Below are positions 33,475 to 42,220 of a stretch of DNA of 64,000 bases, piece by piece. Under the pieces are notes generated by a model. The model saw nothing but the letters and a program-made list of their open reading frames with translations, was not told where the DNA came from and searched no databases. Each line of letters begins with the position of its first letter. Positions within the stretch are counted from its first letter, which is position 1. A program made the position numbers and the translations under genes. Origin of the DNA: an uncultured Alphaproteobacteria bacterium (GTDB lineage Bacteria; Pseudomonadota; Alphaproteobacteria; Thalassobaculales; Thalassobaculaceae); contig CACITD010000002.1 in NCBI GenBank assembly GCA_902589475.1, forward strand, positions 1 through 64,000, read 5' to 3'.

Positions 33475-35769
33475 TCAGGCTCGAGATGCCGAAATAGCGC
33501 GCCATATGCTCTGACTAGTCAACGGCATATCTAAATGTATAATTTTTAAAGGCGATAGCGCGTTCAAAACTGCATGAACAATAGTCTGAGGTGCAGCAAT
33601 GCAACCTGCTTGCCCAACGCCTTTGACGCCTAAAACATTAGCCTCTGTTGGAGCTCCCTCCAGCGTTGCCTCAAAATTAGGCAACATTGCTGCACGCGGA
33701 AGCGTGTAATCCATTAGTGAGCCAGAAAGTAATTGACCCGTATTTTCATCAAATGACACGAATTCCATGAGAGCCTGACCTATCCCCTGCGCGACGCCTC
33801 CATGCAGTTGTCCCTCGGTGAGAACTGGGTTTACAAGAGAGCCGTAGTCGTCAACCATTATGTATTTTATTAAAGTCACAGATCCAGTTTCTGGGTCAAT
33901 TTCAACTTCTGCCGCATGACAACCATTAGGGAAAGTAAAAGGAGCATTTTCTCTTTTAGTAAAAGTATCCAGGCCCATCCCCTCTAAATGAGGAGCAATC
34001 CTATTATCTCTCGCAGCAATTGTTACTTCCTTAAGTGTTACAGACCGATTTCCAGAACCAGACGTAAATGAGCCATTTTTAAAAGATAACTCATCGATTT
34101 CTGCCTGCAATAGCACCGCTGCAACACCCTTTGCCTTACCAATCACCTCTTCCACTGCAAGTATCATTGTAGCTGCACCCATGTGCATTGAACGGGCACC
34201 ACCATGTCCAGACCCAAGCCGAACTTCAAAAGTATTCGCTTGGATGTAGTCAAAAAGATCAGCCTCCACACCCAAACGTTCTGATACTAAATCGATATAG
34301 GTCGTCTCATGTCCCTGGCCATTTGACTCCGTACCGACCCGCAGCTCTATCCTCCCACTTTCAGCAAAACGGATTTCTGCCCCCTCCACGGGAGAACCTC
34401 TTGAGGTTTCTAAAAAGCAACCAAAACCTATTCCTCTCAAAAATCCTCTTTCTCGCGACGCTTCTCGGCGTTTAAAAAAACCTCTATAGTCAATATAATT
34501 AGAAGCTCTTTCAATATTTTCTTTGAACTTGCCAGAGTCAATTTGTAACCCAAAGGCAGTATTATGCGGCAGGGTTGAAATAATGTTTTTCAACCTCAGC
34601 TCAACAGGATCAAAGTTAAATTGAGAGGCAGCGATATCAATAAGTCTTTCAATTATAAAATTCGCTTCCGGCTTCCCTGCACCCCGATACGCATCAACTG
34701 GTGTTGTATTTGTAAAAACTCCTTTAGAGCTCATAAAAACGTATGGAATATTGTAAACCCCTCCCATTGCGGTGGAGGCTGCGTTAGTTGAGGCGTTAGG
34801 CCCGCCAGCCGAGAGATACGCCCCCATATTAGCTGTTAAATCCGCCTGCAATGCAATAAAGTTTCCGTCTTTATCTAAGGCTAACTTAGCGTCAGTTGTT
34901 ATATCTCTGCCATGAAGTGCTGACGAGTTATCTTCTGACCGCTCAGCAACCCATTTTATCGGTCGTCCGAGTTTTTTTGACGCCCACAAAAGAAGTACCC
35001 ACTCGGGAAAGAGGAAATTTTTCAGTCCAAATCCACCACCAATATCAGGAGCCGAAACCTGTATCTTCTCTGGTGGAACGTTAAATACATCGTAGGCCAG
35101 CTGATCGCGAATGGCATGAACACCTTGAGCTGTGCAAGACAAATGCATTGTATCAGTTTTAGCATCATAGAAACTTAACCCTGCACGCGGTTCCAACGGA
35201 GCAGCCATCACTCGATTATTTTTTATCTCTAATTCCGCAACATAATGGGCGTCAGTTATCGCTTTCTTAACCTCGTCTTTTTCACCTTTGGCAAATCTAT
35301 ATGCAATATTATCGGGCGCAGTCTCCCATATACTTTGTGAGCCTGGCCTTAACGCATCCATAACCTCTACCACTGCGGGAATGGGGTCATAATCTATTTG
35401 AATTAAGTCCACCGCAGTGCAAGCGATCTCATTTGATTCCGCCACAACAAACACCACTGGGTCACCTACGTGCCTTACACGGCCAACTGCGAGAGCCAAA
35501 CGTTTCGTTGAAACAATGGGAAGAATAGCAGGGAACTGAGTTGTACATGGTAGTGGACCAATTAAGTCAGTCTCTAAATCTGCTCCAGTGAACACCGCAA
35601 CGACACCGTCTAGTTTAATTGCTTCCTCAACATTTATGCTTTTAATATAAGCATGACCATGCGGTGACCTTACGACCTTAGCGTAAGCCTGTTGATCCAA
35701 ATTGGAATTAGCTACGAAACTACCACCACCCGTTAAAAATCTTGAATCTTCCCTTCTTCGTGCTGACAT
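33475..35769 (-). CDS. Xanthine dehydrogenase/CO-dehydrogenase-family molybdopterin large subunit, orphan
   Basis: 764 residues. Family marks: REDSRFLTGGG opening, the GGGFGLKNF molybdopterin motif, VDAYRGAGKPEANF (AYRGAG is the aldehyde/xanthine oxidase loop, unlike AYRCSFR of true CO dehydrogenase), GQGHETTY, and the C-terminal GVKGVGQAG segment. In active members that last motif reads GxGE and its Glu is the general base; here the codon at 33610-33612 is CAA and gives Gln720. The medium (FAD) and small (2Fe-2S) subunits usually encoded next door are absent within 10 kb on either side. Substrate unknown; activity doubtful. Confidence 0.85.
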   Translation of the reverse strand: MSARRREDSRFLTGGGSFVANSNLDQQAYAKVVRSPHGHAYIKSINVEEAIKLDGVVAVFTGADLETDLIGPLPCTTQFPAILPIVSTKRLALAVGRVRHVGDPVVFVVAESNEIACTAVDLIQIDYDPIPAVVEVMDALRPGSQSIWETAPDNIAYRFAKGEKDEVKKAITDAHYVAELEIKNNRVMAAPLEPRAGLSFYDAKTDTMHLSCTAQGVHAIRDQLAYDVFNVPPEKIQVSAPDIGGGFGLKNFLFPEWVLLLWASKKLGRPIKWVAERSEDNSSALHGRDITTDAKLALDKDGNFIALQADLTANMGAYLSAGGPNASTNAASTAMGGVYNIPYVFMSSKGVFTNTTPVDAYRGAGKPEANFIIERLIDIAASQFNFDPVELRLKNIISTLPHNTAFGLQIDSGKFKENIERASNYIDYRGFFKRREASRERGFLRGIGFGCFLETSRGSPVEGAEIRFAESGRIELRVGTESNGQGHETTYIDLVSERLGVEADLFDYIQANTFEVRLGSGHGGARSMHMGAATMILAVEEVIGKAKGVAAVLLQAEIDELSFKNGSFTSGSGNRSVTLKEVTIAARDNRIAPHLEGMGLDTFTKRENAPFTFPNGCHAAEVEIDPETGSVTLIKYIMVDDYGSLVNPVLTEGQLHGGVAQGIGQALMEFVSFDENTGQLLSGSLMDYTLPRAAMLPNFEATLEGAPTEANVLGVKGVGQAGCIAAPQTIVHAVLNALSPLKIIHLDMPLTSQSIWRAISASRA

Positions 35770-35952
35770 ATAAAGGGGTTCTCCTTTGACATAAGCTACG
35801 CCGCCAAGATTATAAACCTTTTAGACAACTATCAATCCGCATTTTTTATGGCGAGGGAACCTCCAATTTATTCTTGGATTTTATGGAAAGGGCTTGCAAA
35901 CTTTTTGCTTGCTTCAAAAATTCAATAGCAGGTGTGACAAGAGTATATTTTA

Positions 35953-36138
35953 TTAGTACCGCTCTTTGACTTTTAAAACTTGGCGCCCGCGATACATGCC
36001 TGTCTTTAAGTCAATGTGGTGTGGCCTGTGTAGTTCTCCCGTATCGGGGTTCTCTACATAAGCGTCTGATTTTATTGCATCATGTGCGCGTCGCATATTC
36101 CTCTTGGATGGAGTTGTTTTCCTTTTTGGCACAGCCAT
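35953..36138 (-). CDS. rpmF: 50S ribosomal protein L32
   Basis: 61 residues beginning [20 protein letters not shown], the standard alphaproteobacterial L32. The cysteine zinc-finger pair found in some L32 proteins is absent, as in related lineages. A GAGGT ribosome site precedes the ATG. The usual downstream partners plsX and fabH are not present; the next gene is the unrelated molybdenum enzyme on the same strand. The gene is core and anchors the chromosomal identity of the window. Confidence 0.95.
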   Translation of the reverse strand: MAVPKRKTTPSKRNMRRAHDAIKSDAYVENPDTGELHRPHHIDLKTGMYRGRQVLKVKERY

Positions 36139-36291
36139 TTCAAGATACCTCGCAGACGTGTTTCTAAAACAAGTCCGTATTAGTGGATACGAGAGTTTAA
36201 CGCAAGAAAAAATTCGCCATCCTGTGGGGAGTTTAACAATTTCTTAATGTCCAAAACATACGGTGCACAGCTGTACTAACCTTCAAAGCTT

Positions 36292-38292
36292 TTACTCGAA
36301 TTCAATGATTGGCTGATCAACTCCCAAAGTGGTGCCCGGCGTTGCATGAATCTTAGCTACAATAGCATCAGATTCTGCTTTCATGACGTTCTCCATTTTC
36401 ATTGCCTCTACAATGGCGAGTTCCTGACCTGCCTCTATTTTATCCCCCTCTTTGACTGCTATCGAAACTAATAATCCCGGCATTGGTGAGAGCAGGAAGT
36501 TGGACATATCAGGAGGGGCTTTGTTTGGCATTAAATCCATTAATCTATCGATTTTTTTATCAATTATTTTAATTGTGGCCTGCCAACCACCTTTCCTGAG
36601 GGAATATTTTGAGCCATTATAGTCTACTTGGAGGACTATACTTTTTCTATTGATTTCTCCTTCGAATATATCTGTCCCTGGCTCAAAATTACCATTCACA
36701 TCATATTTCTTTGTATTCATATCAACCAGACAACTGCCATTTTTCAATTGGGCCTTTGCGTCGGTTTTATGATCTCCGTCTATGATAACAAGTCTGGTGT
36801 AACGGTCTTGCTCACTGCCGGCTCGGCGCGGGAGGTTTGCTCGGCCTGTTATATTTGCATTTCTTGCCCGTCTCTTCATCTCAAAACCAATTGCAACCGC
36901 GTAAAGGGTTTCTTTGTCGTTTTGTGTTACTTGTATTCCATTAAAACCTTTTGGAAATTCCTCGTCTATGAAGGCCGTTGTTAGTTCTCCAGATTTAAAA
37001 CGATCATGGCTCATCAAGGCTGATAGAAAATCAATATTATGATTAACGCCACGAATTCTGTATTGGTCTAAAGCCAATGCCATTTTCTCAATAGCATCTT
37101 TGCGATTTTTGCCATAAGAGATAAGCTTTGATATCATGGGATCATAGAACATGGAAATTTCTGCCCCCTCGAAAACACCAGTGTCTATGCGTATACCATC
37201 CAAGTCCTCTGGTGACTTGTACTGCGTCAACCTTCCCGTGGATGGTAAAAAGTTTCTGTATGGATCTTCTGCATAAACTCTTGTTTCTAAGGCCCATCCG
37301 TTGAGCTGCACGTCTTTTTGTTTGAATGGAAGATTGTCTCCTGCTGCAACTTGGATCATTAACTCAACCAAATCTAATCCTGTAATACATTCTGTTACCG
37401 GATGCTCAACTTGCAGTCTTGTGTTCATCTCTAAGAAGTAAAAATTCTTGTTTTTATCAACGATGAATTCAACAGTTCCAGCCGATTTATAATCTACCGA
37501 CTTCGCAAGTAGAACAGCCTGTTCCCCCATGGCCTTTCGCGTTTTTGCGTCAAGAAAGGGGCTTGGAGCTTCTTCAATTACTTTTTGATGCCGACGCTGT
37601 ATGGAGCACTCCCTTTCACCCAAATAGACAGTGTTTCCTGCTGAGTCTGCTATAATCTGTATTTCTATATGTCTTGGGTCTTCAATGAACTTTTCTATAA
37701 AAACGCGATCGTCGCCAAAACTTGAAGCCGCCTCGCTAACTGCAGCGCGAAACCCTTCCTTTACTTCTTTTTCGTTAAAAGCGACCCGCATGCCTTTTCC
37801 CCCGCCGCCAGCTGAAGCCTTTATCATGACTGGGAATCCAATTTCAGCAGCAACTTTGACTGCCTCCTTGTCATCGGCAAGCACACCTACATACCCGGGG
37901 ACGGTGTTGACGCCAGCGCCGGCCGCTATCTTCTTAGACTCTATTTTATCACCCATGGCTGCTATCGCCTTTAAACCCGGGCCAATGAATGTGATTCCTT
38001 CTTCCGCGAGTTTTTCGGCAAACGTGGCATTTTCGGAGAGGAATCCGTAGCCTGGGTGAACAGCTTGGGCGCCAGTTTGTTTAATGGCATCCAATATTTT
38101 TTCTATTACCAAGTAACTCTCGGAAGAAGCTGAGCCGCCGATTGCGATCGCCTCATCCGCCGACCTCACATGCAACGCGTCTGCGTCAGCTTCAGAATAT
38201 ACCGCGACTGTCGCAATACCCATTTGTTTCGCCGTACGAATTACTCGGCACGCGATTTCACCACGATTAGCTATAAGGATCTTTTTAAACAT
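36292..38292 (-). CDS. pccA: Acetyl/propionyl-CoA carboxylase alpha subunit (biotin carboxylase plus BCCP)
   Basis: About 666 residues. Start ATG 38292 rather than the adjacent GTG at 38295. Biotin carboxylase domain: FKKILIANRGEIACRVIRTAK, ATP-grasp GGGGKGMR, the RHIEIQ strand, and EMNTRLQVEHPVTE (about 285-300). A linker with the BT-type region lies around 460-590, and the C-terminal lipoyl-like domain carries the biotinylated Lys in EAMKMEN (about 630-640). The architecture and length match propionyl-CoA carboxylase alpha. PccB is not in the window. Function: biotin-dependent carboxylation of propionyl-CoA, which agrees with acyl-CoA catabolism nearby. Confidence 0.9.
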   Translation of the reverse strand: MFKKILIANRGEIACRVIRTAKQMGIATVAVYSEADADALHVRSADEAIAIGGSASSESYLVIEKILDAIKQTGAQAVHPGYGFLSENATFAEKLAEEGITFIGPGLKAIAAMGDKIESKKIAAGAGVNTVPGYVGVLADDKEAVKVAAEIGFPVMIKASAGGGGKGMRVAFNEKEVKEGFRAAVSEAASSFGDDRVFIEKFIEDPRHIEIQIIADSAGNTVYLGERECSIQRRHQKVIEEAPSPFLDAKTRKAMGEQAVLLAKSVDYKSAGTVEFIVDKNKNFYFLEMNTRLQVEHPVTECITGLDLVELMIQVAAGDNLPFKQKDVQLNGWALETRVYAEDPYRNFLPSTGRLTQYKSPEDLDGIRIDTGVFEGAEISMFYDPMISKLISYGKNRKDAIEKMALALDQYRIRGVNHNIDFLSALMSHDRFKSGELTTAFIDEEFPKGFNGIQVTQNDKETLYAVAIGFEMKRRARNANITGRANLPRRAGSEQDRYTRLVIIDGDHKTDAKAQLKNGSCLVDMNTKKYDVNGNFEPGTDIFEGEINRKSIVLQVDYNGSKYSLRKGGWQATIKIIDKKIDRLMDLMPNKAPPDMSNFLLSPMPGLLVSIAVKEGDKIEAGQELAIVEAMKMENVMKAESDAIVAKIHATPGTTLGVDQPIIEFE

Positions 38293-38460
38293 CACAACCT
38301 TCTACTTTATGAACTCCGAAGTAAATCCGGTACATAACCTTGCTATTACATATTACTAGATTAAACTAACAAGCTACTTCGCCTAGTTTTACAGAACCCT
38401 AACGAGAATCAGAATATACAACTCGTTTAAGTTAAACATCTATTTTTTATTTTCTAGAAA

Positions 38461-38754
38461 TTATAAAAGTAGGTTAATATACGATCCAGCCGGTGCATTC
38501 ATGTCAATATTATCGTTAGCTATCAGAGATGATAGCCTTGAGATCTGAGCTTCTATTTCAATATCTGTTGAAGCGGTTCTTATACGGAATCCCTGTGCTG
38601 GTGTTCCGTTTTTATCAGTTTGCATTTGATTAGGGTTTACGTCGCGTCGCGCAGTTGCCCGCGAAGTATCGTGTGACTGAGGTTGCCGAATACTCTTTAT
38701 AAGCTCGGATCTCGTTATACCTGGGTTATTTACCCCAGTCGGTGTCAATGCCAT
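38461..38754 (-). CDS. Small conserved-looking protein of unknown function
   Basis: 97 residues, not recognised. The first 60 residues are polar and probably disordered (many Ser, Thr, Asn, Gln). From about residue 66 there is an amphipathic helix (STDIEIEAQISRLSSLI) followed by NAPAGSYINLLL. A GGGGGAAAG ribosome site lies directly before the ATG, which supports translation. It is AT-rich like its neighbours and has no signal peptide. The long polar N-terminus followed by one short helix is superficially reminiscent of FlgM-type anti-sigma factors, but no FlgM motif could be aligned, so no function is assigned. Confidence 0.6.
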   Translation of the reverse strand: MALTPTGVNNPGITRSELIKSIRQPQSHDTSRATARRDVNPNQMQTDKNGTPAQGFRIRTASTDIEIEAQISRLSSLIANDNIDMNAPAGSYINLLL

Positions 38755-38825
38755 CTTTCCCCCGCCTAATGATTTTCTTGTAGTGCTGTTAAAAGGAAGT
38801 ATTCTCGCTTATAATTGATTTTCTG

Positions 38826-40001
38826 TTACCGTCTACCGATTTCTTTTCCCAATGCCTTCATTGCCTCATTTAGTTTATCAGGCGTAGAAGCAAAACATAA
38901 ACGCAAAAAACCTTCCCCACCCGGACCGAAGGCACTCCCAGGCGCCAAGCCAACATTACATCGGTCTATTAATTTTTTACAAAACTCAAGCGAATCTTCC
39001 ATTCCATCCACTGAGAAAAAAGCATAAAATGCGCCGTTTGGACGCATACATTGCACACGTGGCCATTGCTCCAAATAGTCGAAGACGATGTCTCTACCAA
39101 CTTTGCACCTTCTCCTTAAATCCGAAACGACTTCATCGCCCTTAGCAAGCGCAGTTATTCCTGCCTTTTGTATAAATGTTGGTACTCCTGATGTGGAGAT
39201 TTGTATAAGTTTCGCAAATGTTTCAGCCATCCCAATAGGATGAGCAATCCATCCCAATCGCCAGCCAGTCATTAACCATGATTTAGAGAAACTATTTACT
39301 GAAATAACCTTATCCCGTTCTGCAGCAAAACTTAAGATAGAGTTGGCAACTGACCTATCAAATACTAGAGAGTGGTATACTTCGTCAGAGACAATCCAGA
39401 TATTTTTCTCACGACAAAATTTCAGCAATTCTTTTTGATCCTCCTCTGGCATTATCCACCCCGTAGGATTGCCAGGAGAGTTTAAGAATATTGCTTTAGT
39501 TTTTGGACTAACCGCAGCAAAAACATCTCTCAAATTCAGATTCCAAGCGTTATCCTCTAAAGATATAGAGGCGTGAGTTGCTATTCCTCTATTGATTGAT
39601 ATCGCTGAATAGATATTCGGCCAAACTGGGCCAATCACAACAACTTCATCGCCAGGATTTAAAAGCGCTTGCATCACTATCGAGATAGCCATCATTCCAG
39701 AATTTGTAACCGTTATTCTCTCTTGATTTAGGTCAACATTAAACGTGCGCTTGTTATACTTTAAAAGTTCCTCCCGGAGTTCCGTAATGCCATTTTGATC
39801 CGTATAAAATGTATCACCTTGGATCATGGCGTCATGACATGCATCCGAGATAAAGCGTGGGGTTGGGACATCACCTTCGCCGAACCAAAGAGGAATTAGA
39901 CCTTGACGGCCCCACCCATACTTTGCAACCTCAACTATATTAGTCTCTGGTAGTTGATTGACCCTACTCGACAAGCTTGAAAAGTCAAATTTTGATCCCA
40001 T
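38826..40001 (-). CDS. Class I/II PLP aminotransferase
   Basis: 391 residues. ADP-like opening SRVNQLPETNI, IPLWFGEGDVPTPRFISDA, NSPGNPTGWIMPEE, DEVYHSLVF, the PLP lysine in VNSFSKSWLMTGWRLGW (about residue 236), and the C-terminal FLRLCFAS Arg. It is a second aminotransferase of the same fold as the one at 8.6 kb but clearly different in sequence (GEGDVPTP versus SGQPDFPTP). It is flanked by the unknown 97-residue protein and the histidine phosphatases, which are on the other strand. Donor and acceptor unknown. Confidence 0.85.
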   Translation of the reverse strand: MGSKFDFSSLSSRVNQLPETNIVEVAKYGWGRQGLIPLWFGEGDVPTPRFISDACHDAMIQGDTFYTDQNGITELREELLKYNKRTFNVDLNQERITVTNSGMMAISIVMQALLNPGDEVVVIGPVWPNIYSAISINRGIATHASISLEDNAWNLNLRDVFAAVSPKTKAIFLNSPGNPTGWIMPEEDQKELLKFCREKNIWIVSDEVYHSLVFDRSVANSILSFAAERDKVISVNSFSKSWLMTGWRLGWIAHPIGMAETFAKLIQISTSGVPTFIQKAGITALAKGDEVVSDLRRRCKVGRDIVFDYLEQWPRVQCMRPNGAFYAFFSVDGMEDSLEFCKKLIDRCNVGLAPGSAFGPGGEGFLRLCFASTPDKLNEAMKALGKEIGRR

Positions 40002-40149
40002 TTTTACACCTACTTGTTTAAGCTATCAAAAGAGCAAACTAAAACTATATTGCTTATATCAAATAAAAACTTTGCACTTACTCCTATGCCTAAGTCATTA
40101 TTAACTCGCATATCTTTAACACGTTTTGAGCGGATCGCCTGTAAGAAGA

Positions 40150-40755
40150 ATGAAGAATACTATTTTTTTAATTCGGCATGGTCAGACGACTTGGAATAGG
40201 GCTGGTCGCCTTCAAGGTCAAGCAGATTCTCCGCTAACTTTGTTGGGAACCCAACAAGTCGAAGCAATCGGCAAAAAGCTAAAACAAATAATAGAGACCA
40301 AAAAACACTGCTTTTGGTCTAGTCCTCTTGGCAGGACGAAGCAGACAACATCCATAATTTGCGATCAGATTAACTTTAATTATGACGACGTGGTATTTGA
40401 TGAAAGGTTAGTCGAGATAACTCTCGGCGATCGCGATGGTTACAAAAGTTGGAAAGCGCTGTTTGAAGATTTTCCTGAAGATATGGCCCGACGTGAAAAA
40501 GACCCTTGGAATTACTGTCACCCTAATGGGGAGAGTAGCCAGATGGTACTAGAAAGAGTCCAACCTTTCATAGAAAAAATAGTTAACTTAGAAGGAATTC
40601 ACGTAGTAGTTACCCATGGTGTTGTGAGCAAAATAATCCGTGGCATATATCTCAATCTGTCGCCCGAAGAAATATTTAATTTGGATAGACCTCAGGATGC
40701 TTTTCACAGACTACAAAATGGCGCCGTAGAAAAAATTGAGGTATCGTTAGGTTGA
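40150..40755 (+). CDS. Histidine phosphatase superfamily (phosphoglycerate mutase-like), copy 1
   Basis: 201 residues from ATG 40150. The upstream TTG at 40126 in the track would add only eight unlikely residues. The catalytic motif LIRHGQTTWNRAGRLQGQADSPLT is at the N-terminus, SSPLGRTKQT holds the second Arg, and VVTHGVVSK supplies the C-terminal His. The GDRDG segment precedes the usual Glu-type proton donor. Members dephosphorylate small phosphosugars, nucleotides or alpha-ribazole phosphate. It overlaps the next gene by four bases and is similar to it, so the pair is a tandem duplication. Confidence 0.8.
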   Translation: MKNTIFLIRHGQTTWNRAGRLQGQADSPLTLLGTQQVEAIGKKLKQIIETKKHCFWSSPLGRTKQTTSIICDQINFNYDDVVFDERLVEITLGDRDGYKSWKALFEDFPEDMARREKDPWNYCHPNGESSQMVLERVQPFIEKIVNLEGIHVVVTHGVVSKIIRGIYLNLSPEEIFNLDRPQDAFHRLQNGAVEKIEVSLG

Positions 40756-41354
40756 AACATTTAGGACCAATATATCTAATAAGACATGGCGAAACGGTGT
40801 GGAATCGTGCCTCCCGCCTGCAAGGACATAAAGATACCCCTCTTACGATGAAAGGCGTAAAACAAGCCCAATCCCTAGGCTTTGCACTAAAGGGCGTTTT
40901 GAAAAATAAAACGCCAGGTTTTTTTTACTCAAGTCCCATAGGGAGAGCCAAACAAACGGCAGCTATCATTTCAGATATCATAGACTTCGATATAGAGAGA
41001 ATAGAGTATAAACCCTCTTTAAAAGAGATTACCTTCGGTGATTGGGACGGCTTAAACATGCAAGAGATATTGGCCCAATATAAAACAAGTTGGGAAAAGC
41101 GAAAGACCGATAAATGGAATACTTCCCCTCCTAATGGCGAGAGTTTTCAAGAAGCTAAAAAACGCGTTACACGCTTACTGGATGAAATCGCTATTCAACA
41201 GGATGTCGTTATCGTTGCCCATGGGTCCCTTAATAAAGTTATTAGAGGGTGTTGGTGCAATCTTTCAGAAGCCGAAACACTCTCTTTGGATGAACCGCAG
41301 GACGGATTTTATTGTCTCGCCAATGAGAATAGAGAATATTTTGTATCGGTTTAG
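40752..41354 (+). CDS. Histidine phosphatase superfamily, copy 2
   Basis: 200 residues starting at TTG 40752, which overlaps the stop of copy 1 (TTGA). A GAGG site lies ten bases upstream, supporting the TTG start and translational coupling. The core motif LIRHGETVWNRASRLQGHKDTPLT and the VVAHGSLNKVIRG segment match copy 1 closely, while SSPIGRAKQT also matches. Here the motif keeps RHGE, whereas copy 1 has RHGQ. Different substrates after duplication are likely. It ends with a four-base convergent overlap of the NlpC/P60 gene. Confidence 0.8.
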   Translation: MKHLGPIYLIRHGETVWNRASRLQGHKDTPLTMKGVKQAQSLGFALKGVLKNKTPGFFYSSPIGRAKQTAAIISDIIDFDIERIEYKPSLKEITFGDWDGLNMQEILAQYKTSWEKRKTDKWNTSPPNGESFQEAKKRVTRLLDEIAIQQDVVIVAHGSLNKVIRGCWCNLSEAETLSLDEPQDGFYCLANENREYFVSV

Positions 41355-42220
41355 TTGGGCGTGAATGGAAACTTTAGCCGCTTGATAGATCTTAGCCTAT
41401 GATTAGTCTTTTTAAGACGAGATAAAAAGGCCTGCAATGGTTCTTCCACTACGCGCATATGATGCGCGTTTGCATGCAGGATAAGGTCTTTCCCTGAAGC
41501 AATTGCAACATGCCCCTTTGTATATAAAAGATCACCTTTCTCAATATCTTTAGCGTTTTTACCGCAGAAACATCCTACAGTTTCTTCTTGTTGATCAGTA
41601 TCTCGTGGGGCAAGTATACCGACCCTCGACAAACTAAGTTGCACCAGAGCGGAACAATCTAAACCGTTACTTGAGCGGCCACCCCAAAGATATGGGGTAC
41701 CAATATACTTTCTCGCAACAGCAATAAAACTTGCTTCTCTTACATTAAAATCAACAACATGTTTCTCAACTATCCAGCCTCCTTCTTTTAAGCTAATAAA
41801 ATTTTCATCTCTTTCTTTTAAGGAAACTTTGGAGCCCATAGCCAAGCCCTTAATTACTGGCGATTTTATATCAGGTCTCTGGTAAACAAATGTCTTCAAT
41901 TCCTTAACCTCATGAGTTGGGAAAGAAGGCCGGTCAGATAAACCATTAATTTTTACAAATCCAACGTAACCGTCCGTTTGCGACTGGCCCCATGCCCATG
42001 ACCCTTGACTTTGATAAACAATAAATTTTTCGCCAAAGAGCATCTCTGACGCTAGTTCTGCTTCTTCGGTAGGGTCGTTCTTCAATTGCAGTACGCTATC
42101 TGTAACCGTGCACACCACGCCATCCGAAAATTGATCCGCTGCTACAACACCTTGTAAGTAACTTGCAGCGATAGTTGGTCGAAAAGCATATTCTCTTGGA
42201 TCGAGCGTATTACTGCTCAA
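41351..42220 (-). CDS. NlpC/P60 cell-wall endopeptidase with SH3-like domains
   Basis: 289 residues. N-terminal SH3-like repeats (residues about 30-155; WAWGQSQTDGYVGFV and the KSPVIKGLAMGSKV segment) are followed by an NlpC/P60 domain with Cys189 (GLDCSALVQ), His237 (GHVAIAS) and His249 (ILHANAHH), the papain-like triad. The layout matches YkfC-type gamma-D-glutamyl-dipeptide peptidases that recycle peptidoglycan stem peptides. No signal peptide is visible, so it may act in the cytoplasm. It overlaps the VWA gene by four bases (ATGA), so the two are coupled. Confidence 0.85.
   Translation of the reverse strand: MSSNTLDPREYAFRPTIAASYLQGVVAADQFSDGVVCTVTDSVLQLKNDPTEEAELASEMLFGEKFIVYQSQGSWAWGQSQTDGYVGFVKINGLSDRPSFPTHEVKELKTFVYQRPDIKSPVIKGLAMGSKVSLKERDENFISLKEGGWIVEKHVVDFNVREASFIAVARKYIGTPYLWGGRSSNGLDCSALVQLSLSRVGILAPRDTDQQEETVGCFCGKNAKDIEKGDLLYTKGHVAIASGKDLILHANAHHMRVVEEPLQAFLSRLKKTNHRLRSIKRLKFPFTPN

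Noticed and set aside
33475-35769. Assignment as true CO dehydrogenase (coxL)
   Set aside because: The active-site loop is AYRGAG, not AYRCSFR, and the catalytic Glu and partner subunits are absent.
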